Shown: positions 31,755-41,465, counted from the stretch's first letter. The stretch is 64,000 nt of DNA from Novosphingobium sp. IK01 (GCF_033242265.1 NZ_BTFW01000001.1:1834501-1898500); one strand, 5' to 3'. Notes: generated by a model not told the origin, from the letters alone. Program-made: numbers and translations.

Positions 31755-33044
31755 CTACCCACCCGTCCTGACCAGTTGCACATCCGAGAGCCGCACATCG
31801 ACCCCCGGCTCCACCCAGAAAATCAGACCTTGCGCCTGACACGCACCATCGACGACCACATCGCGGGCATAACGGCTCGAAGCCCCCCCGCCACGGGCCT
31901 GCTCTCCCAAAAGCTGCCCCGGTTCGGCTGCGCCGCGCCCAAGGTTGCAGCCAAGGCCGACACGGACCATCGCGGCCTGCGTCACAGAGAGATCGGGCAT
32001 CGTCCACGTCAGACGATAACGCCCCGGCCTGAGCACCAGCACCTGACGCAGCACCGGCCGTGAAATCGCACCGCTTACCCGCACCTCAAGCTCGCGCGAG
32101 GTCGCATCGAGCGGGGTAAGCGAAAGGGACACATCGCCGCGACTGGCCACCTGCCAGTCGAAAGCACGGGTTCCGCCCTGAGCAGTCACGTCGAAATGGG
32201 CAAATCGGCCATCGTAGATCAGCGCATCACTCGCCCCGCAGGCCTTGCGCCAGATCGCCTCGGCCTGAGCCACCATCGAGGCCGCAACCAGGGCATTGAC
32301 CATGCCTGCCATCGCCGGACAATCGAGCGCCTGCCCCGGCACCTGCCCGATTACATCGAGCCGATTGGCAAGATCCTGCGCCGAAATCTCGGCAGGAGGG
32401 GTCAGAAAGGCCGGAGTCCAGCCCGGATGCGAGGTCATCTGCCGGGCCAGCGCAGCACGGCCCTGCGGCGTGGCGCCGACGGCTGCAAACAGATGATCGC
32501 GCGCATCGAGTCCGGGACTCTGCCGCAGCAGGGCATCCATACGCTGCGCCGCCATGTCGGGTTGCCCGAGTTGAAGGCTCTGCCCGATCCAATAGACCTG
32601 GGTAAACGGATCACGCCAGCCCATCGTGGCCGAGACACGAAAGGCTGCATCGGCACCGGCCACATTGCCCTGCATCATCCGCGCCCATCCCAGACGCCCG
32701 ACGACCGCAGGATCGACCGGGTCGGACAATAGCGCGCGCGCCGCCATCGCCTCGGCCAGACGTGGATTTTTGGCGGCCAGCGCATCGTCAGCAGCCCGAC
32801 GGGCCGCCATCGTGTCATAAGGCCAGTTCATCGGGCCCACGACGCGGGAATCGAGAGTCGATATCCGGCCCACCCCGCTGACCACCGCGACCACCGCATA
32901 ACCGAGCAGCAGCACGGCCAAAACCACACGCAACACCAATCCGCGGGTGCCGCCTGCAAGGTTCGATACCGGCGCCCCACCCGATGGCACTGCAATATCC
33001 CACGCGGTTTCGGGTTCAACTCCCTCCCCGGCCTGCACCATCAC
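31755..33044 (-). CDS. Membrane-anchored TPR protein of the polysaccharide locus
   Basis: Family not firmly recognised. The 429-residue protein has a 33-residue cytoplasmic start, one transmembrane helix (LVLRVVLAVLLLGYAVVAVV, residues 36-55), a helical TPR-like region (residues 80-170; alanine-rich pairs such as LAEAMAARALL and GRLGWARMMQ), and a beta-rich C-terminal domain (residues 260-429) that looks like a carbohydrate-binding or jelly-roll fold. The start overlaps the BY-kinase stop (GTG 33044 or ATG 33041). Its position between wzc-like and wzx-like genes suggests a periplasmic scaffold for chain assembly. Confidence 0.65.
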   Translation of the reverse strand: MMVQAGEGVEPETAWDIAVPSGGAPVSNLAGGTRGLVLRVVLAVLLLGYAVVAVVSGVGRISTLDSRVVGPMNWPYDTMAARRAADDALAAKNPRLAEAMAARALLSDPVDPAVVGRLGWARMMQGNVAGADAAFRVSATMGWRDPFTQVYWIGQSLQLGQPDMAAQRMDALLRQSPGLDARDHLFAAVGATPQGRAALARQMTSHPGWTPAFLTPPAEISAQDLANRLDVIGQVPGQALDCPAMAGMVNALVAASMVAQAEAIWRKACGASDALIYDGRFAHFDVTAQGGTRAFDWQVASRGDVSLSLTPLDATSRELEVRVSGAISRPVLRQVLVLRPGRYRLTWTMPDLSVTQAAMVRVGLGCNLGRGAAEPGQLLGEQARGGGASSRYARDVVVDGACQAQGLIFWVEPGVDVRLSDVQLVRTGG

Positions 33045-35278
33045 TTTTGCGTTTCGGACGAATAGTGATAATAGTTATAGTCATAATATTCGGAATAACC
33101 ATTCCGCGCCTTGGCCGGGTCAAACATCGTCAGGACGGCGCCCAGAACATTGGGCTGCATCGTGCGCAGGCGGCGCAGCGAGGCGCGCAGCGATCCGCGG
33201 CGGCTGCGATCCGACTGGACCACCATCACGACGCCATCGACGACAGCCGACATCAGCGGCGCGTCGGCCAGGCCGAGCACGGGCGGGCTGTCGAGGATCA
33301 CCACGTCGAAACGCTCGCGCAGGGTGTCGAGCACCTGATGAAGGCGCCCCGCGCTCAGCAGTTCGGTCGGGCTGGGCGGAATCGGGCCCGAAGTGATGAC
33401 CTGAAGCCCCGGCGTATCGGTCGGGCGCAGCACGTCGTCGATGCTGTCCTGCGCGGTCAGCAGGCTCGACATGCCGTGTTCGTTGGACACGCCCATCGTG
33501 GCATGAAGGGCCGGACGGCGCATGTCGACATCGAGCAGGACCACGGTACGACCCAGACGGGCCAGACCCCTGGCAATGGCCAGACTGGTTGTCGACTTGC
33601 CTTCGGCCGGCTGCGAACTGGTGATCAGCAGGGTCTTGGGCAGGCCGCTGGCCGTCGAATAGAGCAGCGCGCTGCGCAGCGAGTTGTAGCCTTCGCTGAC
33701 CGCCGACTTGGGATCAACGAGGGCATCGGCCGGCGTGCCATCCTGCGCCTTGGGGATGACCCCGAGCAGCGGCATGCCCAGCTTTTCCTCGACATCCTCG
33801 GGCACGCGCACCGCATCGTCGAACTGGAAGCGCACCAGCACCACGAGCGCGGCAATCACGATGCCCGCGACCAGACCGATCACCAGATTGTTGACCAGAA
33901 TCGGCGCGCTGGGCTTGGTCGGCGCATCGGCGGCATCGATCACCGCGATGTTGCTCGCGCTGATCCCGGCGGCAGCATTGAGTTCCTTGTAGCGCTGGAG
34001 CAGCCCGTCATAGAGCGCGCGGTTGGTGTCGGCATCGCGCGCCAGCAGGTTGTAGCGGACCGAAAGGTCCTGCTCGGCCAGCGAGGAGCCCTTGAGCTGC
34101 GAGACTTCCTTCTGGAGGTTGCGCTCGGCATTGAGCGCCGCGTCGTACTGCTGCCTGACCGAGGAGCGCACGGTCTGGGCGACAGCCGTGATCTGCTGGT
34201 CGATGGCTGCGATCTGGGCCTTGAGCTGCACCACCGAAGGATAGTCGTCGAGGTGCTTGATGCGCTCGCGCTGAAGGTCGGACTGGGCATGGGCCCGGTC
34301 GGCCATCAGGGCGGTCACGGTCGGATTGGCGAGCACTTCGGGCGCGCTGAGCAGGTTGGCACGCGACAGCGAATTCCAGCGCTGCTCGGCCGCCACGCGC
34401 GTGGCGGTTGCCTGGTTGGCCGCCGCATTGACCTGAAGCAGGCTGGCCATCGTCACCGTATTCACGTCGGTGCTGGGCTGGTCAGTGCCGGTGGTGACCG
34501 TGGCGTCGCGCATGCGAATGATCCCGGCATCACGGGCATAGGCATTGAGATCGCGCTCGGACTGTTCGAGCTTGGCCTTGGCTTCGGCGAGCTGACCGGC
34601 GATGAACTCGCGCGCATAGGCCGAACTGTCGTAGCGGCGTTGCAGGTTCGACTGGATGAATTCGCTGGCCCAGGCATTGGCGATCTGCGCCGAGAAAGCC
34701 GGATCGATGCTGGTAAAGCTGATCGTGGCCAGACGCGAGGACTGCGGAAGATCGGCCTTCACCGCATCGAGCAGCACATCGACGGTATATTTGCGCGCGT
34801 CGTCGGCCGACATGCCCTGATCGGGGGCGGACACGCCCATCGCCGCATAGAAGCGGGCATTGCCGATCAGGCGCAGGCGCTGCGCAACGCGCTCGGCGAT
34901 GCCGCGGCTGCCCAGGATATCGATCTGGGTCTTGAGAAAGCGGTCGGTGTCCTGCGCAGCGACGGCCTCGCCCGAAGTGGCGTCCTGGTCGTCGGCGAGC
35001 ACCTGGGCCGACTGGTTGTTGATCTGCACCGAGACTTGCGCGGTATAGCGCGGGGTCTGGAGCATCGTGAGCGTCAGCGCCAGCGCGACACAGACAGCCA
35101 GGATCAGGCCGATCAGCCAGAGGTTGGCGCGCACGACCGTAAGGACCTTGCGTATGTCGAACGACGGGCCGTTTGCCCCGAAATCCTGCCCGCCGGCAAA
35201 GGAACCACCGGCAAAAGTATCGTAAGGCGAACCCGCAAGGGGGCCATCGAGCGGAGCGTGGGATGGGAGAGTCTGCAC
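33041..35278 (-). CDS. Wzc/GumC-type chain-length regulator with BY-kinase
   Basis: The 745-residue protein has a Wzz domain between transmembrane helices near residues 52-72 and 455-480 with a long coiled-coil periplasmic part. A cytoplasmic bacterial tyrosine kinase follows: Walker A SSQPAEGKSTT, Walker A' VVLLDVDMRRP and Walker B VVILDSPPVLG. It ends in a Tyr-rich tail, EYYDYNYYHYSSETQK, the site of autophosphorylation. It controls polymer length and export together with the Wza-type lipoprotein encoded 13 bases upstream. Confidence 0.95.
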   Translation of the reverse strand: MQTLPSHAPLDGPLAGSPYDTFAGGSFAGGQDFGANGPSFDIRKVLTVVRANLWLIGLILAVCVALALTLTMLQTPRYTAQVSVQINNQSAQVLADDQDATSGEAVAAQDTDRFLKTQIDILGSRGIAERVAQRLRLIGNARFYAAMGVSAPDQGMSADDARKYTVDVLLDAVKADLPQSSRLATISFTSIDPAFSAQIANAWASEFIQSNLQRRYDSSAYAREFIAGQLAEAKAKLEQSERDLNAYARDAGIIRMRDATVTTGTDQPSTDVNTVTMASLLQVNAAANQATATRVAAEQRWNSLSRANLLSAPEVLANPTVTALMADRAHAQSDLQRERIKHLDDYPSVVQLKAQIAAIDQQITAVAQTVRSSVRQQYDAALNAERNLQKEVSQLKGSSLAEQDLSVRYNLLARDADTNRALYDGLLQRYKELNAAAGISASNIAVIDAADAPTKPSAPILVNNLVIGLVAGIVIAALVVLVRFQFDDAVRVPEDVEEKLGMPLLGVIPKAQDGTPADALVDPKSAVSEGYNSLRSALLYSTASGLPKTLLITSSQPAEGKSTTSLAIARGLARLGRTVVLLDVDMRRPALHATMGVSNEHGMSSLLTAQDSIDDVLRPTDTPGLQVITSGPIPPSPTELLSAGRLHQVLDTLRERFDVVILDSPPVLGLADAPLMSAVVDGVVMVVQSDRSRRGSLRASLRRLRTMQPNVLGAVLTMFDPAKARNGYSEYYDYNYYHYSSETQK

Positions 35279-35291
35279 AGTTCCGCCCTGG

Positions 35292-35984
35292 TTAGAAACG
35301 AGTGAAGATATTGAGGATCGGCGCTGCGAGAAGGACGTCGCGATAGACCGCCTTGGCCGGGGCGAACCCGACCACGACCACGTCGCCCGCCAGAATCTGC
35401 GGATCAGGATCGATCCCCGCCCGGATGCGCTTGATGTCGAAGCGGGCCACCATGCGCTGGCCGCTGACCGTGCGGAACAGCATGGTCTCGTTGAGCTTGG
35501 CGATCCGGGTCGGGCTCTGCGCCATGGCGAGCGCGCCGAGCAGGGTGGTGTTGCCCTCCACCGGGTAGGACCCGGCGTGGTTCACCTGTCCTTCGACCGA
35601 AACCAGCTTCTCGGCGGCCACGGTCACGTTGAGCGCGACATGGGGATCGCGCAAGTACCGCTCGCCCAGCTTGCGTTCGAGCAGCCGCGAGGCCTGATCG
35701 GGCGACAGGCCACCGACCATGACCGACCCAAGTAACGGAATTTCAAGGCGTCCTGCATCGTCGACGACAAGCTTGGCCGCGCTCAGGTCAGGCTCTCCCA
35801 CAACCATCAGCGATACTTCATCGCCAGCAGATATGGTGGCATGGGCAGGCATGCTGTTCTCGCCCAGAGGCGGAGCGACCTCATAGGAACGGGCTCCGAC
35901 CGCAACATTGGGCGCTGGCGGCGTCGAACAACCAGCCATGGCAAGACTGGCCACAATAACCGTACCTTGGGAAAACCGCCTCAC
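35292..35984 (-). CDS. Wza-type polysaccharide export lipoprotein
   Basis: The protein has a lipoprotein signal peptide (IVASLAMAGCS), a Poly_export domain (residues 45-125; ISAGDEVSLMVVGEPDLS, then IPLLGSVMVGGLS) and a SLBB domain (VSVEGQVNHAGSYPVEG). Such lipoproteins form the outer-membrane channel for the polymer. GTG 35984 gives the cleanest signal peptide, with AGGTGG/AGGAG sequences upstream; an ATG at 36026 would add 14 residues. It probably starts the wza-wzc-TPR-wzx operon. The final residues ILNIFTRF end in Phe as many outer-membrane proteins do. Confidence 0.92.
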   Translation of the reverse strand: MRRFSQGTVIVASLAMAGCSTPPAPNVAVGARSYEVAPPLGENSMPAHATISAGDEVSLMVVGEPDLSAAKLVVDDAGRLEIPLLGSVMVGGLSPDQASRLLERKLGERYLRDPHVALNVTVAAEKLVSVEGQVNHAGSYPVEGNTTLLGALAMAQSPTRIAKLNETMLFRTVSGQRMVARFDIKRIRAGIDPDPQILAGDVVVVGFAPAKAVYRDVLLAAPILNIFTRF

Positions 35985-36139
35985 TACGCCACCTGCTCCT
36001 GGGTCAAAATAGACCGGGCACGCCACGAATCAAATCATGGCAACCACAACTGCACCGCAAATGCGATACAGCTGTTTCAGCACGATATATTGCAAGTCTA
36101 CGAACTTATTCTTGGAGCAACAGCGATGCCAGCAAATGT

Positions 36140-36170
36140 TGCCTCGCACAATATCAATTTGTGCGAGGCA
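36140..36170. promoter_or_regulatory. Perfect hairpin upstream of the wza-type gene
   Basis: TGCCTCGCACA (36140-36150) and TGTGCGAGGCA (36160-36170) form an 11-bp stem with a 9-base AT-rich loop. It sits 156 bases upstream of the wza-type start and could be an operator dyad or a leader hairpin. Confidence 0.55.
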
Positions 36171-36174
36171 CGTT

Positions 36175-36263
36175 CCCTTTGCGGGAAACTGGCCCTTTAC
36201 GGGAAACTGGTCCTTTGCGGAAAACCGGTCCTTTACAGAAACTGACCCTTTACGAAAAAAGGG
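36175..36263 (+). repeat. 18-bp tandem repeat array, about five units
   Basis: Units are CCCTTTGCGGGAAACTGG, CCCTTTACGGGAAACTGG, TCCTTTGCGGAAAACCGG, a 17-base TCCTTTACAGAAACTGA and a diverged last unit that forms part of a terminator hairpin. The array lies between the epimerase gene end and the wza-type promoter side. Confidence 0.8.
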
Positions 36264-36267
36264 TCAG
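36242..36267 (-). terminator. Terminator-like hairpin at the epimerase stop
   Basis: CTGACCCTT (36242-36250) pairs with AAGGGTCAG (36259-36267) and overlaps the epimerase stop codon. T residues lie in the loop rather than after the stem, so efficiency is uncertain. Confidence 0.5.
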
Positions 36268-37286
36268 CACTTGTGGTAGGCGCGGTACCATTCCACGAAG
36301 CGCGCAACGCCTTCGCGCACGCTCGTTGTCGGGCGATAGCCCAGCTCGCGTTCCAGATCGGACACGTCGGCAAAAGTATCAGGCACGTCTCCGGCCTGAA
36401 GCGGCAACAATTCGCGCTCGGCCGGACGACCGAGTGCGACTTCAAGTGCCTCGATATACTCGGTAAGTTTGACCGGATTGTTGTTGCCGATGTTGTAGAT
36501 ACGGTAGGGCGCGTTCGAGGTCGCCGGGTCGGGCGCCATGGCATCCCAGGCCGGATCGGGCGCGGCCGGACGGTCGAGCGCCCGGATCACGCCCTCGACG
36601 ATATCGTCCACATAGGTGAAATCGCGCGTGTGGTTGCCGTGGTTGAAAACCTTGATCGGCTTGCCTTCGAGAATGGCGCGGGTGAACAGGAACAGCGCCA
36701 TGTCCGGGCGCCCCCACGGGCCATAGACGGTGAAGAACCGCAGGCCCGTGGTCGGCAGGCGATAGAGATGGCTGTAGCTGTGCGCCATCAGCTCGTTGGC
36801 CTTCTTGGTCGCCGCGTAGAACTGGAGCGGGTGATCGACACCCTTGTGCTCACTGAACGGCATCGCCTTGTTGGCACCATAGACCGAGCTGGTCGAGGCA
36901 TAGACCAGATGCCCGACCCCGCCATGGCGGCAGGCTTCGAGAATGTTGGTGAAGCCCACGATGTTGCTTTCGACATAGGCGTGGGGATTCTCGATCGAAT
37001 ACCGGACCCCGGCCTGGGCCGCGAGATTGATCACCCGGCTCACGCCGTTCTGCGCAAAGGCCTCCTCGACCGCGCCCCGGTCGGCCAGATTGGCCCGCAC
37101 GAAACGATAGGACGATCCGGTGCGCTGCGCAGTCTCCTCCAGGATGCGCAGGCGCGCCTCCTTGATGGCCGGATCGTAGTAGTCGTTGACCACGTCGAAG
37201 CCGACCACGCTGTCGCCGCGTTCGAGCAGCTTGCGCGCAGTATGAAAGCCGATGAAGCCGGCATTGCCGGTAACCAGAATTGTCAC
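36264..37286 (-). CDS. NAD-dependent epimerase, UDP-glucuronate 4-epimerase-like
   Basis: The 340-residue short-chain dehydrogenase-type epimerase has the NAD-binding start [13 protein letters not shown], the catalytic Tyr-x3-Lys in [10 protein letters not shown] (near residue 150) and the [16 protein letters not shown] motif of UDP-glucuronate 4-epimerases. It would supply UDP-galacturonic acid to the polysaccharide. It is transcribed in the same direction as the wza-type operon but separated from it by a terminator-like hairpin and tandem repeats. Confidence 0.88.
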   Translation of the reverse strand: MTILVTGNAGFIGFHTARKLLERGDSVVGFDVVNDYYDPAIKEARLRILEETAQRTGSSYRFVRANLADRGAVEEAFAQNGVSRVINLAAQAGVRYSIENPHAYVESNIVGFTNILEACRHGGVGHLVYASTSSVYGANKAMPFSEHKGVDHPLQFYAATKKANELMAHSYSHLYRLPTTGLRFFTVYGPWGRPDMALFLFTRAILEGKPIKVFNHGNHTRDFTYVDDIVEGVIRALDRPAAPDPAWDAMAPDPATSNAPYRIYNIGNNNPVKLTEYIEALEVALGRPAERELLPLQAGDVPDTFADVSDLERELGYRPTTSVREGVARFVEWYRAYHKC

Positions 37287-37476
37287 GCCAAAGCCTCCGT
37301 CGCCCGCAAGGGGCCCCTACCCCGACCATTCGCCCCGATCACAACCCGATGGCCAGGCCGGATAATCTGGCCGGATGGTCAGAAACGCCCGGACACCCCG
37401 GTATCGGCAATGCCCGCACAACCTCTAGCGCATGCCCCGCCGCCCGCCAAAGGGCGTGTGCATCAGTTCTTGCCAG

Positions 37477-38079
37477 TCAGTTCTTGCCAGACTGGGCCTT
37501 GGCCACATTGAACGTGCCGGTCACGCGCCCGCCCGATGTCGTCGTCCCGCCTGCCGCACCCGCATCAGCCCCCATGTGATGCCCGTCGACACTCGAAAGA
37601 CCCGTGTTCAGGTCGATGACCAGACGGCCACCATTGAGCGTGTCCTTGCCCCGATGCAGCGCGACATTGCCGACCATGGTGATCACCTTGCGCGGGATGT
37701 CATAGACCGCGCTGTCGCCGCTCGCGCGCTCGTCGCCGCGGGTGACCAGAACACCGCCTGCCGCGTTGATGCGCTGCACCTGCACGGACGCGCCATCGGT
37801 ATAGGCCAGCGTCGTGCGCGCGGCCTGGAGGCGCAGGTCTTCCTGCGTGATGTCGACATGGCCGGTGAGCACGACGCGCTTCTGCTTGTCCTGCATCTCC
37901 ATCCGGTCGGCGGCGAAATTGACCGGTGCGTTGGAATTGTGACGGGCAATGGCCTGTGCGGAAAGAACCTGCGCCCCGGCCACGATCGTCCCGCAAAGCG
38001 CGAAGCCGCCCACCAGCGAACGCAGGGCCAGCGCCCGCGTGCTCAGGCGGCGCGGCGACAGGGTATGCGGATCAGTCAT
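37477..38079 (-). CDS. lptA: LptA-like lipopolysaccharide transport periplasmic protein
   Basis: A 200-residue protein with an N-terminal signal/anchor region (residues 20-42) and one LptA/OstA beta-jellyroll (VNFAADRMEMQDKQKRVVL at residue 53 on). It bridges LPS transport between the inner and outer membrane. The gene is 27 bases after lptC. The Gly/Thr-rich end (GADAGAAGGTTTSGGR) is an alphaproteobacterial-type extension. Confidence 0.88.
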   Translation of the reverse strand: MTDPHTLSPRRLSTRALALRSLVGGFALCGTIVAGAQVLSAQAIARHNSNAPVNFAADRMEMQDKQKRVVLTGHVDITQEDLRLQAARTTLAYTDGASVQVQRINAAGGVLVTRGDERASGDSAVYDIPRKVITMVGNVALHRGKDTLNGGRLVIDLNTGLSSVDGHHMGADAGAAGGTTTSGGRVTGTFNVAKAQSGKN

Positions 38080-38106
38080 GCAAAAGTGTCCTTATCGAAT
38101 CGCGCA

Positions 38107-38760
38107 TCACGGCTTGCCGGGGACCGTCATCTTGCCCTGCTCCATCCGCATACGGGCATTGCCTTCAAGCGTCACGGTATGATCGTCAAGATTGGCGACA
38201 AAGCGGTCCGCCGAGAAAACCCCGGTCGGCAGGCGCCCCTCGACATGACCGTCACTCACCAGCAGACGCTTCGACAGATCGATCGAAGCGCCGTTGGTGA
38301 CCATGCGATAGCCATCCGAACTCTCGAAATTGACGACGCCGGGCACGGTGATGAACTGGCGACCGAAATCGTAGGCGCCTTGCTGGGTGGTCAGGATCGC
38401 GGGCCCATCGTTGAGCATGACCCGCGCGGTCACGTCCTTGAGCTGGACGACATCCTGGCTCGCGGAATGCTGGACACCGCTCCCCGCCGTGACCGAGAAG
38501 GTCCGCCCCCGGTCGTCCGCACCGCGATACATCGCGCTCATCACCCGCAGGCGGTCCTGGACGACCGCCACCTTGTTGCGGTCGAGCAGAAAGCTGATCT
38601 CGCCACGCGGGGTCATCGGGGTGAGCACCATGACCGCCAGCAAAACCCCGATCAATCCGGGCAGGACCACCGCCATGGCCCGCACGATGCGGTCATGCGT
38701 GCCGCCGGGCGCCGCCTTGTGCTGGCGGCGGGTGCGGATGCGATCGGCCTGGGTGGTCAT
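38107..38760 (-). CDS. lptC: LptC-like LPS export protein
   Basis: The 217-residue protein has one transmembrane helix (residues 28-48) and the LptC/YrbK beta-jellyroll, including a VVNFESSDGYRMVTNGASID segment split around residue 150. It connects the LptBFG transporter with LptA. ATG 38760 lies 14 bases after the RNase D stop; the longer open frame upstream overlaps that gene and is not real. Order rnd-lptC-lptA is common in sphingomonads. Confidence 0.88.
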   Translation of the reverse strand: MTTQADRIRTRRQHKAAPGGTHDRIVRAMAVVLPGLIGVLLAVMVLTPMTPRGEISFLLDRNKVAVVQDRLRVMSAMYRGADDRGRTFSVTAGSGVQHSASQDVVQLKDVTARVMLNDGPAILTTQQGAYDFGRQFITVPGVVNFESSDGYRMVTNGASIDLSKRLLVSDGHVEGRLPTGVFSADRFVANLDDHTVTLEGNARMRMEQGKMTVPGKP

Positions 38761-38774
38761 CGAAGCCGCCGCGC

Positions 38775-39395
38775 TCAGTCGTGGCTGAAGATGTCGCGAT
38801 CGGCCCAGCCGGCAATGTCGAGCAGGGCGCGCGTGGGCAGGAAGTCGAAGCAGGCCTGCGCCGTCGCGGTGCGGCCTTCGCGGGCCAGACGGTCGACGAG
38901 AATGGCATGGGCGCCATGCAGATAGCGCACGTCCGAGGCGGCATATTCGAGCTGGGCATCGCTCAGCACCGCGCCGCCCCAGTCGCTCGACTGCTGCTGC
39001 TTGCTGATTTCCTTGCCCAGCAACTCGCGCACGAGATCCTTGAGGCCATGACGGTCGGTGTAGGTGCGCACGAGCTTGGAGGCAATCTTGGTGCAGAACA
39101 CGGGCGTCGCCATGACCCCGAGATAGTGATGAATAGCCGCCAGATCGAAGCGGGCGAAATGATAGAGCTTGAGCCTCGAGGGATCGGCCAGAACCGCGCG
39201 CAGATTGGGCGCGGCATAGTCGCTGCCCACCTTGAAACGCACCAGATGCTCGTCCCCGCGTCCATCGGAGATCTGCACCACGCACAGACGGTCACGCGCG
39301 GTCACGAGACCCATCGTCTCGGTATCGACGGCTACGATGCCCGGCGCCAGAATATCGGCAGCAGGCAGGTCTTCTTCATGCAGGTATACGGCCAT
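38775..39395 (-). CDS. Short ribonuclease D
   Basis: A 206-residue DEDDy 3'-5' exonuclease: VDTETMGL (DxE), FARFDLAAI (Asp), and the C-terminal YAASDVRYL with Tyr and Asp. The HRDC domains of full RNase D are absent, as is usual for the short alphaproteobacterial form. It likely trims tRNA or other structured RNA. It heads the rnd-lptC-lptA operon. Confidence 0.9.
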   Translation of the reverse strand: MAVYLHEEDLPAADILAPGIVAVDTETMGLVTARDRLCVVQISDGRGDEHLVRFKVGSDYAAPNLRAVLADPSRLKLYHFARFDLAAIHHYLGVMATPVFCTKIASKLVRTYTDRHGLKDLVRELLGKEISKQQQSSDWGGAVLSDAQLEYAASDVRYLHGAHAILVDRLAREGRTATAQACFDFLPTRALLDIAGWADRDIFSHD

Positions 39396-39676
39396 GGCCG
39401 GTGCTTAGGCCCGATCCGCGCCAGCGGCAAGCCCGGTTGCAGATGGCCTGCCCGCCCGCAGCGGCCATGTGCCACTTCAAGTAAAAGTCCCGTCAGCCGC
39501 CCCCATCCCAGTCACGTTGCGCCAAAATACTCTGTTTTTGAGCGACCCGGCACTTCCCTGTAATCTGGTTGCGCTGCACAATCTTCCCTTGTGACCATCA
39601 GCCCCGCCCTATAACTGCTGGCCACCAAATCATCACGCCGGTCCATCTGCGGCTGTTGCACACATTGCGAGGCAGA

Positions 39677-41158
39677 ATGACGAAGACGACCCTGGTTGCC
39701 ACCGTAATGGAAGAGAGCGGTGTGGCGTTCGGAACAAGCGGCGCACGCGGATTGGTCACGGCGATGACCGATCGGGTATGCTTCACCTATACTTGCGCAT
39801 TCCTTCAGCACATGGCCGCGATCGGCCAGTTCGCGCCGGGCATGGCCGTGGCCATCGCGGGTGACTTGCGCCCTTCTTCGCCGCGCATTCTGGGGGCTTG
39901 CGCGTCCGCGATCGTGCATTGCGGCGGGATCGTCGATCATTGCGGCTTCGTGCCCTCGCCTGCGGTGGCGGCCTATGGCTTCGCGCGGGGCATTCCCTCG
40001 CTGATGGTCACCGGCAGCCACATTCCCGATGACCGCAACGGCATCAAGTTCAACCGGGCCGACGGCGAAGTGCTCAAGCCCGACGAGGCCGCGATTCGCG
40101 CGCAAGGCGTCGATCTGCCCGACCTGTTCGATGCAGCGGGCATGCTGCGCACGGCCCCTGCCCCGACCCCGCCCTGCGATGCGGCAACGCCCTATGTCGC
40201 GCGGTATGTCGATTTCTTCGGGCCCGATGCGCTCGCCGGGCTGAAGCTGGGGGTCTACCAGCATTCGGCGGTGGGCCGCGATGACGTGCTCGAAATCGTC
40301 ACCGCGCTGGGCGCGCAGGCCGTGGCGCTGGCCCGCTCGGATACCTTCATTCCCGTCGATACCGAAGCAGTCCGCCCGGTCGACCAGGAACTGGCCCGCC
40401 AGTGGGCCGCCGAATTCGGCTTCGACGCGATCCTTTCGACCGACGGGGATTCCGACCGCCCGCTGCTCGCCGACGAGACCGGGCAATGGCTGCGCGGCGA
40501 TGTGCTGGGCGTGCTGTGCGCGCAGGCGCTCGGGATCACCGCGCTGGCAACCCCGGTCAGCTCCAATTCCGCGCTCGAACTCTCGGGCCTGTTCAGCCAG
40601 GTCGTGCGCACGCGGATCGGCTCGCCCTTCGTGATCGAGGCGATGAACACGCTGATCGCGCTGGGCGAAACCGCCTGCGGCTATGAAGCCAATGGCGGCT
40701 TCATCCTGGGCAGTCCGGTCACACAGGAAGGCCGCACCCTCGCCGCGCTGCCCACGCGCGACGCGGTCCTGCCGATGCTGGCCGTTCTGGCCCAGGCACG
40801 CCGCAGCGGGCTGAGCGTCTCGGCCCTGCGCGCCACGCTGCCGCCGCGTTTCACCGCCAGCGACCGCTTGCAGAACTATCCCACGGCCAAGAGCCAGGCG
40901 CTCGTCGCCCGCCTCGGCGAGGGCGAAGCGCCCGCCGTGCTGGCCAAAGTGGGCGACCTGTTCGGCAGCTTTGCCGGGCCTGCCACCCTGTTCAACCAGG
41001 TCGACGGCTTGCGCATCACCTTTGCAAGCGGCGACATCATCCACTTGCGCCCGAGCGGCAATGCTCCCGAACTGCGGGTCTATACCGAAGGGGACACCCC
41101 CGAGCGCGCGGCCACCCTGCTCGAACAGGCGATGGCGGTCGTGGTGGCCCTGCCATGA
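39677..41158 (+). CDS. Phosphomannomutase
   Basis: A 493-residue alpha-D-phosphohexomutase. The catalytic Ser lies in VTGSHIPDDRNG, the metal site in STDGDSDRPLL, the sugar-binding loop in GYEANGGF and the phosphate site in RPSGNAPELRVY. It converts mannose-6-P to mannose-1-P, feeding the manC-type gene downstream. ATG 39677 follows GCGAGG; an upstream in-frame ATG at 39569 has no family sequence. The TGSH site differs from the more usual TASH, as in several ManB-type enzymes. Confidence 0.9.
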   Translation: MTKTTLVATVMEESGVAFGTSGARGLVTAMTDRVCFTYTCAFLQHMAAIGQFAPGMAVAIAGDLRPSSPRILGACASAIVHCGGIVDHCGFVPSPAVAAYGFARGIPSLMVTGSHIPDDRNGIKFNRADGEVLKPDEAAIRAQGVDLPDLFDAAGMLRTAPAPTPPCDAATPYVARYVDFFGPDALAGLKLGVYQHSAVGRDDVLEIVTALGAQAVALARSDTFIPVDTEAVRPVDQELARQWAAEFGFDAILSTDGDSDRPLLADETGQWLRGDVLGVLCAQALGITALATPVSSNSALELSGLFSQVVRTRIGSPFVIEAMNTLIALGETACGYEANGGFILGSPVTQEGRTLAALPTRDAVLPMLAVLAQARRSGLSVSALRATLPPRFTASDRLQNYPTAKSQALVARLGEGEAPAVLAKVGDLFGSFAGPATLFNQVDGLRITFASGDIIHLRPSGNAPELRVYTEGDTPERAATLLEQAMAVVVALP

Positions 41159-41465
41159 TTTTGCCAGCCATGATCGGGACCGCCATGATCGGCCTTCCCT
41201 GATTGGCACTCGCTGGCGGCAGGGCCGGGCGGAAGCACGTTGAACCGCTCCTCCCGGTCTGCCAAAGAGGCTTTACCGAACGCCTTGATCGTATGTTCAA
41301 CCGGGGGCACACCAACTATTCGCCTCCATATTGGACCTGCACTTCGAGACAATCGACAGACAGACGACCTGAAGAAACCTCCATTTTGTATCATCATTCG
41401 GGCAATACCATGGTGTTCTCACCGAAACCGGCATACGGTACCAAGAAATCAGGAACGCTTTGACC
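41159..41465. other. Intergenic region before manC
   Basis: These 307 bases hold no supported gene. A short tandem GCCATGATCGG repeat occurs near 41166-41196 just after the phosphomannomutase stop. The AT-richer second half (41320-41460) probably holds the promoter of the GDP-mannose pyrophosphorylase gene. Confidence 0.4.

Noticed and set aside
32984..35305. A 773-codon plus-strand frame opposite the BY-kinase gene
   Set aside because: The kinase gene on the minus strand has clear Wzz and Walker motifs; the opposite frame has none.
36175..36263. Possible CRISPR array
   Set aside because: The 18-bp units are adjacent without spacers and no cas genes are present.
36037..36466. Short frames across the 18-bp tandem repeats
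   Set aside because: An 18-bp period keeps any frame open, so the repetitive peptides reflect the DNA repeat and not a gene.
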